A DNA stretch of 64,000 nt from NCBI GenBank assembly GCA_039803925.1, contig JBDRZL010000002.1, positions 62,001 to 126,000 on the forward strand, given 5' to 3'. Positions 55,239 through 63,819 of the stretch are shown here, in pieces. Below the pieces are notes generated by a model. The model was given only the letters and a program-made list of their open reading frames with translations. It did no database searches and was not told the origin of the DNA. Position 1 is the stretch's first letter. Each line of letters begins with the position of its first letter. The DNA comes from a candidate division WOR-3 bacterium (GTDB taxonomy: Bacteria; Hydrothermota; Hydrothermia; Hydrothermales; JAJRUZ01). The translations under genes were made by a program, and so were the position numbers.

Positions 55239-56944
55239 AAACTCTGACCAAGCCCAAGATAAAAGAAAACTTCCCTTGTTTTTATAAAATGATTATTAGT
55301 TGCTAAATCTACTCTGAAAGGAAGTATACCGAAATAATATCTAACACCGATACCGAAACCAAATGCATTATTTTTAAAAAATTTATAAGAAAAAATATTT
55401 GAATTTGAACCTGTATCAAAAAAAAGAACAAATTGTAAATAATCTGTTAAAAATTTTCTTGCTTCGAAATTAAATAAATAAAAGTTAGTTCCACTTCTTA
55501 TACCTCTTATATCAAAATCCCCAACTGAATATCTCTTTACACCCCTTAAGCTTCCTTCACCACCAAGTAAAAACCTCTCGGAATAAGGAACTATTTCAGT
55601 TGGAATATAAGGAATAACATGTCCTCCTGAGATTTTAAAAGCAAAGGTATAGGTTTTAACTGTTTCAAAAAAAGAATAACTATAACCCATTTTAATTATA
55701 TTTTCTGTTCCACCAAAAATTGATCCATATGTATTTATATAACTGTGGAAGTGATAACCGCTTTTTGTATTCAGGATATTATCCCTTAAATCCTGTGAAT
55801 AGGAAAAACCCATACCATTCAAATAGAATAGATCTTCTCCTTTCTCTATACTTTTTATATTCTGCCAGATAAAACTATTTTCAAAAACCCAGAAATTCCT
55901 CTTTATAATATATCTTGATTGAAAACCAAACCTTCTAACATCCTCAATTCTGTCAATGTAATAAAAGGGTAAAAGTTCAAGTATATTTTTTCTTATAAAA
56001 AAATTCGGATCTTGATATCTTATTGATATTTCTTCATGTAAAAAAATTTTTGAATTAAATTGAAATCTTGTTAAAAGAGCAAGCTTTTGTGCGTTATTGA
56101 AAATATTGAGGTGTTCAAGTTCAAATTTAGCTTGGGAAAATCCGTCACTTGAATAACCATAACCAGTTCTCAAAGCTCTCATTTTCTCTTCTCTCAAATT
56201 AAAAGAAATAACTGCCTCTGTTGAATCAGAGTTGGGTAATATCTCATAACTTACACTTCTTATGATACCCAGTGAATACAGATTTTTTATTGAAATATAA
56301 ATTTTATCAAAAGAGATGTATTCTCCTTCCTTTAACTCTATAGCATCAAGAGCAATTTTTTTTCTCGTTTTCTGTGATAAACCTAAAACCTTTATCTCTT
56401 TTATTTTAATTTTTTTACCAGGTTTTAAATTATATAAAATTTTTAGAGTATCAGCATTTTTTTCCTCTATTCTTTCGTAATTAAAGAAAACAAACCCATT
56501 GTTTGTGAAGTAAGTGTAAAGTTTTTCTTCAAACTGAGATAAAATATCCTCTGAATAATAAAAAGGCATTTTTTTCTTTAAAAATTTCAGAAGGTAATTA
56601 AAGGAATCGGGTAAAAGCAAAATTTCTTTGATTATTTTTCTCTCCCCTTCATAAATGTAAACATAAAGGATATCATTTTCATCTATTTTTGTTATTTTAT
56701 AGTCAATTATTCTAAAATCAAGATATCCATTTGATTTGTAAAAATTCTCAACCTTGTTTAAACCTGTTAAAATTAAAAAACTTTTAATTTCTTTATTAAG
56801 AGGTATTCCTGAAACTTTTATTAGTTTTTTATTGCTAAAAACCTTTGGTTCAAGGAAATATATATCTTTAAGTTTGTAAGTAGAAACAAGCTGATTAAAA
56901 ATAGAATATATTAATAAATTATTCCAGAAGATTTGACCTATAAT
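55235..56944 (-). CDS. BamA/TamA-type outer-membrane protein, probable ATT start
   Basis: Ordinary start rules would begin this gene at TTG 56620 (461 residues), but the frame stays open to 56947 and encodes a full extra POTRA domain. Its features include KDIYFLEPKVFSNKKLIKV, GLNKVENFYKSNGYLDF and ILYVYIYEGERKI, preceded by a signal-like segment (NNLLIYSIFNQLVS). No ATG, GTG or TTG occurs there. ATT at 56944 sits 6 bases after AAGGAAGGTG and is the best start, giving about 569 residues. Two further POTRAs and a 16-strand-type barrel with LRGVKRY follow. It inserts or exports outer-membrane proteins. Start codon is inference. Confidence 0.82.
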   Translation of the reverse strand: MIGQIFWNNLLIYSIFNQLVSTYKLKDIYFLEPKVFSNKKLIKVSGIPLNKEIKSFLILTGLNKVENFYKSNGYLDFRIIDYKITKIDENDILYVYIYEGERKIIKEILLLPDSFNYLLKFLKKKMPFYYSEDILSQFEEKLYTYFTNNGFVFFNYERIEEKNADTLKILYNLKPGKKIKIKEIKVLGLSQKTRKKIALDAIELKEGEYISFDKIYISIKNLYSLGIIRSVSYEILPNSDSTEAVISFNLREEKMRALRTGYGYSSDGFSQAKFELEHLNIFNNAQKLALLTRFQFNSKIFLHEEISIRYQDPNFFIRKNILELLPFYYIDRIEDVRRFGFQSRYIIKRNFWVFENSFIWQNIKSIEKGEDLFYLNGMGFSYSQDLRDNILNTKSGYHFHSYINTYGSIFGGTENIIKMGYSYSFFETVKTYTFAFKISGGHVIPYIPTEIVPYSERFLLGGEGSLRGVKRYSVGDFDIRGIRSGTNFYLFNFEARKFLTDYLQFVLFFDTGSNSNIFSYKFFKNNAFGFGIGVRYYFGILPFRVDLATNNHFIKTREVFFYLGLGQSF

Positions 56945-58679
56945 CTTTTACACCTTCCTTACTTATCAATTCCTGCTGAAATGAATTAAAAATTTTTCTC
57001 TGTAAGTCTGAGAGATAATTCTGATAGTAATCATTAATCTTTGCTGATACTTCATCAGGAGAAGGCTCCTTTTTATCAATCAATTCAATAACTATAACAG
57101 AACCAGGAACATTCACTTTTTTCTTTTCACCTTTTTCCATTTTTACAAGAGTCCCCAAAATTCTATCAGGATCAGCTATACCAAAGACCCTATCATAGAA
57201 ATTTACATTATTAAAATCCCTAACAATAACTAAATTTTTATCATAATCCTCACCCTTTATAATTTTTTCAGCAATATTTAAACCCATCTTCTCTTTCTTA
57301 TCCTTTAAAAACATAAATTTCACCTTGCTTTTTGCCTCTTCAAATTCTTCATATTTTTCAGGGGATTTTTTAAGAATCTCTATAATATAAAACCCTTCAG
57401 GTGTCCAGAATTTTTGAAGAGAACCGACTTTTGATTTTTCTATCCATTTTTTTATATTTTCATAATCTCCTATACCAGGAATAAAGGGAATATCAAAGGG
57501 AACTTCAGTAGTTTCTTTATATTCAAGTTTATATGATTCTGCACCTTTTTTAAGACCTTCACTTTTTGCTATCTCAAAAACATTTTTAGCTTTTTCTCTT
57601 AAGCTTGATCTTGTTTCATAAGATGTATTAATAAAAAAGCTCACTAAAACCTTATACTTTATTTCCTTTTCTTTCTTTTCCTCAATACTGAATAAAAAGG
57701 CTGTGTCACCTAATATTTCAGGATTTGTAATTTCTTTTTCCTTATACTTATTTAAAATTCCATATTTTCTTGATTTTTCATTTGCTATGAAAGTTGTGTC
57801 TTTTCTATATTTTAAAATTCTTGTATAAGTTTTTGCTTCACCAATGTCAATCTCTTTATTTATTAAGAGATTCTTTATTTCTTCCAGTTCTTTCAAGACA
57901 CTTTCAGTATCAAGTTTTGAAGGTTTAAATTCAATTTTTACATAACCTATTTTATAAAAACTCTTTTTCTTAAATTCCTTTCTATTTTTTTCATAATATT
58001 TCTTTAAAGTATCATCATTGAATTTAAATAAAGTATCAGGTATTTGAAAATATGGTATTTGATAATACTTAAAAGTGAAACCTGTAAGTCTATTAAAAAG
58101 TTCCTTTTCTACTTCATCTCTTGGAATGTGAATCATAGATGTGATGTCAAGATTCATAAGTTCAACTGGATAGGATTCTGTAATATTTTTAGCATAAGCT
58201 AAAACAAGTTCCCTATTTTCAGGATTTTGTAAAAATTCCTGATATTTTTTAATGTCAAAAGAATCCTTTTTCCAGAAGGAACTATCTCTAAGTATCTGAG
58301 GGGGAGGAAGGTTCATTATTATTGTATTTAAAAGCTGATCATCAATAATTAACTTTCTTTTTTTCTGAATTTCTGAAAATCTTATTTTAAATAAAAGTTC
58401 ATTAAAAGCCTTTGTCTCAAGAATCATCATATCCCTATCACTCAAATCACCTTTTGCTTCTCTTTCTTTTTCTATTAAATCATTCAATAAATTCTGGTAA
58501 GCATCATAACTAACCTGCAATTTATCTATTTCAGCTATTATACCCCTCTGGTAAGGTTTTACAATCTGAATACCTGCAATATTCATTCCCAATTCAAGAA
58601 AAATCCATAAGATGAAGGCAAAGGCCATAAATAAAAGCACTAATCTTGCGTTTTTTCTAATGGATTGCATTAAAGCCAT
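56919..58679 (-). CDS. PpiD/SurA-like periplasmic chaperone
   Basis: 586 residues. A single N-terminal membrane helix (about 13-34) anchors a large periplasmic part. The N-terminal helical chaperone region of SurA/PpiD follows (about 45-200, with YDAYQNLLNDL). A parvulin-like fold is suggested near residues 240-350 and 410-470, but I do not see a well-conserved catalytic PPIase core, so it may act only as a chaperone. It is encoded between atpD and the BamA-like gene; a chaperone next to an outer-membrane assembly factor makes sense. Its last codons contain the proposed bamA ribosome-binding site. Confidence 0.8.
   Translation of the reverse strand: MALMQSIRKNARLVLLFMAFAFILWIFLELGMNIAGIQIVKPYQRGIIAEIDKLQVSYDAYQNLLNDLIEKEREAKGDLSDRDMMILETKAFNELLFKIRFSEIQKKRKLIIDDQLLNTIIMNLPPPQILRDSSFWKKDSFDIKKYQEFLQNPENRELVLAYAKNITESYPVELMNLDITSMIHIPRDEVEKELFNRLTGFTFKYYQIPYFQIPDTLFKFNDDTLKKYYEKNRKEFKKKSFYKIGYVKIEFKPSKLDTESVLKELEEIKNLLINKEIDIGEAKTYTRILKYRKDTTFIANEKSRKYGILNKYKEKEITNPEILGDTAFLFSIEEKKEKEIKYKVLVSFFINTSYETRSSLREKAKNVFEIAKSEGLKKGAESYKLEYKETTEVPFDIPFIPGIGDYENIKKWIEKSKVGSLQKFWTPEGFYIIEILKKSPEKYEEFEEAKSKVKFMFLKDKKEKMGLNIAEKIIKGEDYDKNLVIVRDFNNVNFYDRVFGIADPDRILGTLVKMEKGEKKKVNVPGSVIVIELIDKKEPSPDEVSAKINDYYQNYLSDLQRKIFNSFQQELISKEGVKDYRSNLLE
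56951..56960 (-). promoter_or_regulatory. Shine-Dalgarno-like sequence before the proposed ATT start
   Basis: Minus strand AAGGAAGGTG (56960-56951), one base longer than the consensus AAGGAGGTG, followed by 6 bases and then ATT (56944-56942) in the BamA frame. It also encodes Lys-Glu-Gly of the upstream chaperone, so chance is possible. Confidence 0.45.
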
Positions 58680-58681
58680 TT

Positions 58682-59302
58682 TTAAACCCTCTTTTTCTTT
58701 AAAAGTTTCATTCTGAATTTATCCTCTCTTTCTCTGTCCTCAAGTACTCTTCTTATATAATTAACTTCTTCCTTAAGTTGTGGTATTATTTTCTGCTCAA
58801 GAGCATTAACTCTCCTTGTTGTTTTTTTTATTTCTTCACCTATTCTTTTAAACCTAATTTCAAGAGGAACAATTGAAAGAATCTTATCTATCAAAATTTC
58901 AAAAGAATCAGCTGTTTCGTCAATTCTTGTTGTAACTGAAAAGGGACTATAACCTCTTAAAAGTATATTTTTCTTTCCATCTTTCTTTTCAATCTCAGGT
59001 ATTGAAACACCCCATACTTTTTTTTCCTTCATTTTAAGTATAAGTTCCTTAGCTGAAGCAAGGGCAGCGGATCTCAATTCTTCTGAACCATCCTTTCCGA
59101 GAGCAAAAATTAAGGTATTAACAGCTTTTGTAAGTATTTCATCAAGTTCCTTATATTCCTTTAGAAGCGGTTTTATGAGATTCAAAAATTCAGAAAGCAG
59201 AGCATCTCTTTTATTTTTCAGCAAAGAAGCACCACTTTCTGCTACTTTTATCTGCCTTTTTTTAATCAACATATTCATCCTTGTGGGAGTGATATTTTCC
59301 AT
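58682..59302 (-). CDS. atpD: V-type ATP synthase subunit D
   Basis: 206 residues. The N-terminus (ITPTRMNMLIKKRQIKVAESGASLLKNKRD) and the C-terminal RRVNALEQKIIPQLKEEVNYIRRVLEDREREDKFRMKLLKKK are hallmarks of the central-stalk subunit D of A/V-type ATPases. It is a long antiparallel coiled coil that rotates inside the A3B3 head. No other ATPase subunit gene lies in the window, so this one is apparently separated from its complex and sits upstream of the PpiD- and BamA-like genes. TATAAT lies 6 bases before its ATG. Confidence 0.93.
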   Translation of the reverse strand: MENITPTRMNMLIKKRQIKVAESGASLLKNKRDALLSEFLNLIKPLLKEYKELDEILTKAVNTLIFALGKDGSEELRSAALASAKELILKMKEKKVWGVSIPEIEKKDGKKNILLRGYSPFSVTTRIDETADSFEILIDKILSIVPLEIRFKRIGEEIKKTTRRVNALEQKIIPQLKEEVNYIRRVLEDREREDKFRMKLLKKKRV

Positions 59303-59308
59303 GCTATT

Positions 59309-59318
59309 ATTATATATT
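59309..59318. promoter_or_regulatory. overlapping divergent -10 boxes, atpD and lipoprotein
   Basis: Minus strand TATAAT (59314-59309), 6 bases before the atpD ATG. Plus strand TATATT (59313-59318), 7 bases before the lipoprotein ATG at 59326. The two boxes share 2 bases and the start codons are 23 bases apart. Confidence 0.5.
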
Positions 59319-59325
59319 AAAAATA

Positions 59326-59718
59326 ATGAAATTTTCTAAAAAGATATTTCTCCTTTTCATATTTTCCTCCTGCGGCTATAAAGCACCACCACCTGGAAAA
59401 CCGGATTTTGAAAATCCAAAAATTAAGGTAATTAACTTAAAAGACAAAGATACTATAAGAGACACTATTAAAATATCCTTAGAAGTTGAAGATAATTCAA
59501 AAATTAAATGGGTAAAAATGATTGTGGATGGTAAAGAATTTATAATTGATACAATACCCCCTTTCGAATTTAAATTATCACCACCTGAAAAAAAAATAAA
59601 TGTACTTTTTCAAGCAATGGACAAATGGGAAAATATTGGAAGTTCAAAAACTTTTGAAATTTTTGGTCCCTTTATAGATACAGTAAAGGTTGATACTTTA
59701 AAGAAAAAGAAAAAATAA
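59326..59718 (+). CDS. small lipoprotein with Ig-like domain
   Basis: 130 residues. A lipoprotein signal peptide ends in FSSC (Cys16). A short proline-rich linker (APPPGKPDF) leads to a beta-rich domain (about 30-118) resembling bacterial Ig-like modules, with DTIRDTIKISLEVEDNSKIKWVKMIVDG and VLFQAMDKWENIGSS. It ends in a lysine run. Likely an inner- or outer-membrane-tethered periplasmic protein; no function can be assigned. Converges with the cytochrome gene across 5 bases. Confidence 0.75.
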   Translation: MKFSKKIFLLFIFSSCGYKAPPPGKPDFENPKIKVINLKDKDTIRDTIKISLEVEDNSKIKWVKMIVDGKEFIIDTIPPFEFKLSPPEKKINVLFQAMDKWENIGSSKTFEIFGPFIDTVKVDTLKKKKK

Positions 59719-59723
59719 AAAAA

Positions 59724-60989
59724 TTAATGCCTTATTTTTTCCCAGTACTTAGCATATTCAAAATCAGGACTCTGATCCTGATTGTGACACTTCCTGCAGT
59801 TTTCCTCTTTATATGTAATAGCTTTTTTATCACTTAAATGATTTCTTAAATCAACATAATGACACTCAGAACAATGGATATTTGCAAGTTCCTTTGAACT
59901 TTCCATTGATTGAAAACCACCCACTTTACCATAACCTGTTGTATGACAGGATAAACATTTAAAGTCCCTTTCTTTTTTTAAAGAAATAAGAACATCAATT
60001 GCTTTTGAATGTTTTGTGTTTTTCCATTTTAAATATTCCTGAATATGACAGTTTTTACAGGCTGAAGATAAAGGAAAACTATTTTCCCTTTGTGACCTCT
60101 CCATAAATTTTTTCCTAATCTCCTCCATTTCCTTTTTTCTCATATTTTCCCATTTTTCCTTTAATTTCTCTACCTCTAAATCCTTTTCAATTTTGTTATC
60201 AAGGGGAATATTGAGAACTTTCTTAACCTCAATTTTATTACCTTTTTTTGCAAAGAAAAGGAGAGGCATGTATAAACCATATCTTGAAATAGTTAAAGAA
60301 TAAATTCCCTTTTCCTTTTTAAAACTAACCTCAAATTTACTTGAATTACCTATAATATTGAAAACATTACAATTTGAATCAAAGGGTAATTCAGTATTAT
60401 AGGGAGTAACTATAAAAAGAATTGAACTTTCTTTTTTTAGTTTTTCTTTTAATTTATCAAATATATTTTTTTCATATTCTGGAAGCTGTGATAATGAACC
60501 TTTAGGAATATAAGAGGTAAAATAAATTTTTATTCCACTTAATATAAAGTTTTCATAAGGAGTTAAAAGTTCTCTGTACTCTGAATTCATATTAAAATAG
60601 GGGTACTTCAAATTTCTTACAAGATATTCAATATCCTCCTTTCTTGATATAGCTTCTCTGTTAAGAAAAGCCATTGCTTTAATATCCATCATCTTCAATA
60701 TATCTTTAAAAATCTTTAAAAGATTTCTGTTAGAAGATGGGCTCACATAATTTCCTGTATCAAAGGTAAGGAGTTTCTTACCGTATTTATCCTTCAATCT
60801 TTTTATAACAAAAACTCTCTTTGAAAGTTCTCCTCCTCTAAAGGGTGGATTTCCACATCCACAGGGTTCAAAATTGTTACCAACATCAGAATTAAGTGCA
60901 ATCACAAAATCAAAGGAGTCAGGATGGGGCAAATCCTTAAAGGGTGAATCTGCTGCTTTAATAAGAAATATTAATAAAAAAGTTTTCAT
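59724..60989 (-). CDS. exported tetraheme cytochrome with UshA-like N-terminal part
   Basis: 421 residues. A short hydrophobic N-terminus (about 1-12) suggests export. Residues about 28-250 resemble the metallophosphatase fold of UshA-type proteins (FDFVIALNSDVGNNFEPCGCGNPPFRGGELSKR, then LLTFDTGNYV), but several usual metal ligands are not obvious. The C-terminal third has four CxxCH heme sites: C311-H315, C345-H349, C373-H377 and C398-H402. It probably carries electrons in the periplasm. TATAAT lies 5 bases before its ATG, in the gap after tRNA-Gln. CcdA at 446-1162 fits its maturation. Confidence 0.82.
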   Translation of the reverse strand: MKTFLLIFLIKAADSPFKDLPHPDSFDFVIALNSDVGNNFEPCGCGNPPFRGGELSKRVFVIKRLKDKYGKKLLTFDTGNYVSPSSNRNLLKIFKDILKMMDIKAMAFLNREAISRKEDIEYLVRNLKYPYFNMNSEYRELLTPYENFILSGIKIYFTSYIPKGSLSQLPEYEKNIFDKLKEKLKKESSILFIVTPYNTELPFDSNCNVFNIIGNSSKFEVSFKKEKGIYSLTISRYGLYMPLLFFAKKGNKIEVKKVLNIPLDNKIEKDLEVEKLKEKWENMRKKEMEEIRKKFMERSQRENSFPLSSACKNCHIQEYLKWKNTKHSKAIDVLISLKKERDFKCLSCHTTGYGKVGGFQSMESSKELANIHCSECHYVDLRNHLSDKKAITYKEENCRKCHNQDQSPDFEYAKYWEKIRH

Positions 60990-60994
60990 TTTAA

Positions 60995-61000
60995 ATTATA
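60995..61000 (-). promoter_or_regulatory. -10 box of the cytochrome gene
   Basis: Minus strand TATAAT (61000-60995), 5 bases before the ATG (first base 60989) and directly after the 3' end of tRNA-Gln. A -35 element would fall in the tRNA T arm. Confidence 0.45.
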
Positions 61001-61002
61001 AA

Positions 61003-61074
61003 CTGGGGCGGGTGGATTCGAACCACCATTCTGGGATCCAAAATCCCATGTCCTGCCGATTAGACGACGCCCCA
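61003..61074 (-). tRNA. tRNA-Gln (anticodon TTG)
   Basis: 72 bases. Acceptor stem TGGGGCG/CGCCCCA and discriminator G; anticodon stem TGGGA/TCCCA with loop TTTTGGA giving anticodon TTG; T arm GGTGG-TTCGAAT-CCACC. No encoded CCA. Its first 15 bases are also the last codons and stop of ispE. G+C-rich against an A+T-rich background. Confidence 0.96.
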
Positions 61075-61893
61075 CTGTCTGCACCAGAAAACCTTTCCTT
61101 TTTGAGCTTCAATATTAATTTTATCCTCAAAAACTGATACAAGGCAAGAACCACTACCTGTTAAAAAACTTTTTAAAGCCCCTTTTTCTTTATAAAAATC
61201 AATTAAAGTTTTATATTCAGGAAATTCTTTAAAAATTATTTTTTCAAAATCGTTTTCAATGTTATAAAGTGCCTCATGATATTTATTCTCTTTTAATAAA
61301 GAAACAACTTTATCAAAATCCTCTTCTTTTTTACTTATATTCTCTGATAGGTTCCTGGATATAGCATTATACGCCCACCTTGTATCTATTTTAAAACCAG
61401 GATAATGGATGAGAAAATAAAAGGGAAATTTTAAATCAATTTTTTTAATCTCATTTCCTCTTCCCTTTACAATTGCCGGTTCCTGAAAAATAAAAAAGGG
61501 AACATCAGAACCAATTTTTTCTGCTATAATTAACATTTCCTCAATACCAAGCTTCAATTCATACATCTCATTTACAGCTTTCATAATACTTGCAGCATTT
61601 GAACTACCACCTCCGAGCCCACCCCCTATTGGAATTTTCTTATTTATAAAAATATCTGCACTTAAAAATTTTCCGGTCTCTTCGCTCATAATTTTTAGTG
61701 TCTTAAAAACTATATTCTCATCACCAATTGGACCTTCAGTTGCTGTTATCCTTGTGAGCTCGGAATAATTTATTTCAATTTCATCACACAAATCAATTGG
61801 AATAAAAATAGACCTTATTTCGTGAAAACCATCATCTCTTTTAAATAAAATCCATAAACCAAAATTTATTTTAGAAGGTGAGAGAACCCTCAT
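61060..61893 (-). CDS. ispE: 4-diphosphocytidyl-2-C-methyl-D-erythritol kinase
   Basis: 277 residues. A GHMP kinase of the MEP isoprenoid pathway. The N-terminal SPSKINFGLWI and the ATP loop PIGGGLGGGSSNAA (about 90-103) are diagnostic, as is the C-terminal LTGSGSCLVSVF. The last four codons and the TAA stop (61062-61060) lie inside the 5' part of tRNA-Gln, so the protein's end (WGVV) is encoded by the tRNA acceptor and D-arm sequence. It overlaps thiE by 23 bases. Confidence 0.95.
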   Translation of the reverse strand: MRVLSPSKINFGLWILFKRDDGFHEIRSIFIPIDLCDEIEINYSELTRITATEGPIGDENIVFKTLKIMSEETGKFLSADIFINKKIPIGGGLGGGSSNAASIMKAVNEMYELKLGIEEMLIIAEKIGSDVPFFIFQEPAIVKGRGNEIKKIDLKFPFYFLIHYPGFKIDTRWAYNAISRNLSENISKKEEDFDKVVSLLKENKYHEALYNIENDFEKIIFKEFPEYKTLIDFYKEKGALKSFLTGSGSCLVSVFEDKINIEAQKGKVFWCRQWGVV

Positions 61894-62506
61894 TGTATAA
61901 AAGAATTTTCTCCCTCATTTCAAAGGCATTGATAAAAGGGTCTTCTCCTTCGTAAATACCAGAGATAGCACAAATACCACATTTTACTTTGCTTAATAAA
62001 AGAGAAACATTATCTTTATTTATTCCACCAATTACATATAGGGGAATTTTTAAAACATCTTTTGCTTTTTTTATAGTCTCAAAAGGAACTATCTTTTTAT
62101 CTTTTTTCGTTGGAGAAGGAAAGGGAGAAGACATGGAAACATAATCGACTCCAAGACCTTCAGCTTCCCTTGCCCTTTCTATACTATCATAACAGGAAAC
62201 ACCAAGAATTTTATTACCTATTTTTTTTCTTACATAAGCTATATCAGCATCATCCTTACCTATATGAACACCATCTGCCTGAAGTAAAAGGGCAATTTCA
62301 GGGTCATCATTTACAATAAAAATAACACCGAAAAATTCACATAATTTTTTTACATTTTTGCCTATTTTTATAATTTCTTCTCTTGGAGCTCCCTTCATTC
62401 TCAATTGAAAAATTTTAACCCCTCCCAAAATGGACCTTTCTATTTTGTAAAGTAAATTATCATCTTTTGAACCAAATATACCGTATAATAATGGTAATTT
62501 TCTCAC
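61871..62506 (-). CDS. thiE: thiamine-phosphate synthase
   Basis: About 211 residues from GTG 62506. Visible motifs: QLRMKGAPREE, IVNDDPEIALLLQADGVHIGKDD, GVSCYDSIERAREAEGLGVDYVS, SPFPSPTKKD and PLYVIGGINKDNV. They match the TIM-barrel enzyme that joins the thiazole and pyrimidine halves of thiamine. The GTG start is chosen because a promoter (TTGATA, 17 bases, TATATT) ends 5 bases before it. An alternative TTG at 62521 would be upstream of that transcript. First gene of a unit with ispE and tRNA-Gln. Confidence 0.9.
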   Translation of the reverse strand: MRKLPLLYGIFGSKDDNLLYKIERSILGGVKIFQLRMKGAPREEIIKIGKNVKKLCEFFGVIFIVNDDPEIALLLQADGVHIGKDDADIAYVRKKIGNKILGVSCYDSIERAREAEGLGVDYVSMSSPFPSPTKKDKKIVPFETIKKAKDVLKIPLYVIGGINKDNVSLLLSKVKCGICAISGIYEGEDPFINAFEMREKILLYNEGSLTF

Positions 62507-62511
62507 AATTA

Positions 62512-62540
62512 AATATAACAAAAATGAAAAAAATTATCAA
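62512..62540 (-). promoter_or_regulatory. thiE promoter, leaderless arrangement
   Basis: Minus strand TTGATA (62540-62535), 17-base spacer, TATATT (62517-62512), then 5 bases to GTG (first base 62506). The -35 box lies inside the first codons of the divergent flippase gene. Confidence 0.6.
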
Positions 62541-63819
62541 GGATACAGTAATTTTTGCTGGTGCAAATACTATTTCTTTTGTAATAAGTGCTCTGGGTGG
62601 ATTTTTAGTAGCAAAAATTCTTGAACCGGAAGGTTATGGAGGATTTTCTGCTTATAAACTTTTTATTTCCTATCTCATAAATTTGCATATGGGAATCTTT
62701 CAGGGGCTTCAGAGAGAGATTCCCTTTTATAGGGAACTTCAAAAAGAGGATAAATTGAAATCTCTTTTAAATACAACATTTTCTTTTACTTTTTTAATTT
62801 CTCTTTTAAGTATTATTATTCTTCTTTTATCCTCAATTACTTCCTCAGAATTTTTCAGAAAATCCTTTTTTATAACTCTTCCACTTATACCCTTTTATTT
62901 TTTAAAAGAATTTTACAGATTTGCAATGAAGGGACTTGAAAAGTTTAAGGAACTATCCTTTTTAAATATCTTTGATTCAATAAATTTTATTGTTTTCGTA
63001 ATATTTTTCTCTATTTATTTTAAGGCAGAAGGAGCAGTATTAGGTTTTGGTATATCCCATTTTATTCTTTTCTTTTTCGCCTATTTTTTCACAAGAATTA
63101 TTTTTTTTAATTTTAAAATTAAATTTGAAGATTTAAAATCTCTTTTTCAGGTTGGCTTTCCTATTTTCTTTATCGGTGTATTAAATATTTTTTTATTTTC
63201 AATTGATAGAGTTTTCATTCTTGGAATTTATGGTAGAAGAGAATTTGGAATATATGCAATGGCAATGAACTTTTTAAATCTTATATTTCAGGTACCCATA
63301 GCTGTTGCAACTATATTTTTACCTTTTCTTACAAGAAAAAAAGCAAAAGAGGGTTCTTTAAGTGAATTTATTATAAAAAGAGATTACATAATATATATTT
63401 ATTTAATCTTAGTATCACTTCTTATAATTATTTTTTACCCAATGGCTTTTTTTGTCATAAAAAGATTTTTACACAAGTATTACACAGCTTTACCACTTCT
63501 TAAATTTTTACTCCTATTTATTCCCTTTCCAACACTTAATTATTTCTTTTATTCCTTTCTTATTGCAGAAAACAAACATTCCTATATCATTCCCTATCAC
63601 CTTATTTTAATTCCTTTTACGGTTATTGTTAATTCAGTTTTTATTCCCAAATTTGAACTAAAAGGAGCCTGTTTATCTTATCTTATATCACAATTTTTAT
63701 TTACATTAATAACAATTTTTTTAACATACAGGTTTATTAAATTTAAAATTTTAAGAACAATTACTTTTGTTACTTTAATTTCCTTTTTACATTTTTTAAT
63801 ATTTGAATTAATTTTTTAA
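62524..63819 (+). CDS. Wzx-like polysaccharide flippase
   Basis: 431 residues from ATG 62524; an in-frame ATG at 62491 and a TTG at 62467 are alternatives. About twelve to fourteen membrane helices, beginning [35 protein letters not shown], the usual N-terminal signature of the MATE/Wzx polysaccharide-export family. It flips lipid-linked glycans across the inner membrane. The adjoining convergent sugar-phosphate transferase gene supports a polysaccharide locus continuing beyond the window. The stop codons of the two genes share TTAA. Confidence 0.88.
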   Translation: MKKIIKDTVIFAGANTISFVISALGGFLVAKILEPEGYGGFSAYKLFISYLINLHMGIFQGLQREIPFYRELQKEDKLKSLLNTTFSFTFLISLLSIIILLLSSITSSEFFRKSFFITLPLIPFYFLKEFYRFAMKGLEKFKELSFLNIFDSINFIVFVIFFSIYFKAEGAVLGFGISHFILFFFAYFFTRIIFFNFKIKFEDLKSLFQVGFPIFFIGVLNIFLFSIDRVFILGIYGRREFGIYAMAMNFLNLIFQVPIAVATIFLPFLTRKKAKEGSLSEFIIKRDYIIYIYLILVSLLIIIFYPMAFFVIKRFLHKYYTALPLLKFLLLFIPFPTLNYFFYSFLIAENKHSYIIPYHLILIPFTVIVNSVFIPKFELKGACLSYLISQFLFTLITIFLTYRFIKFKILRTITFVTLISFLHFLIFELIF

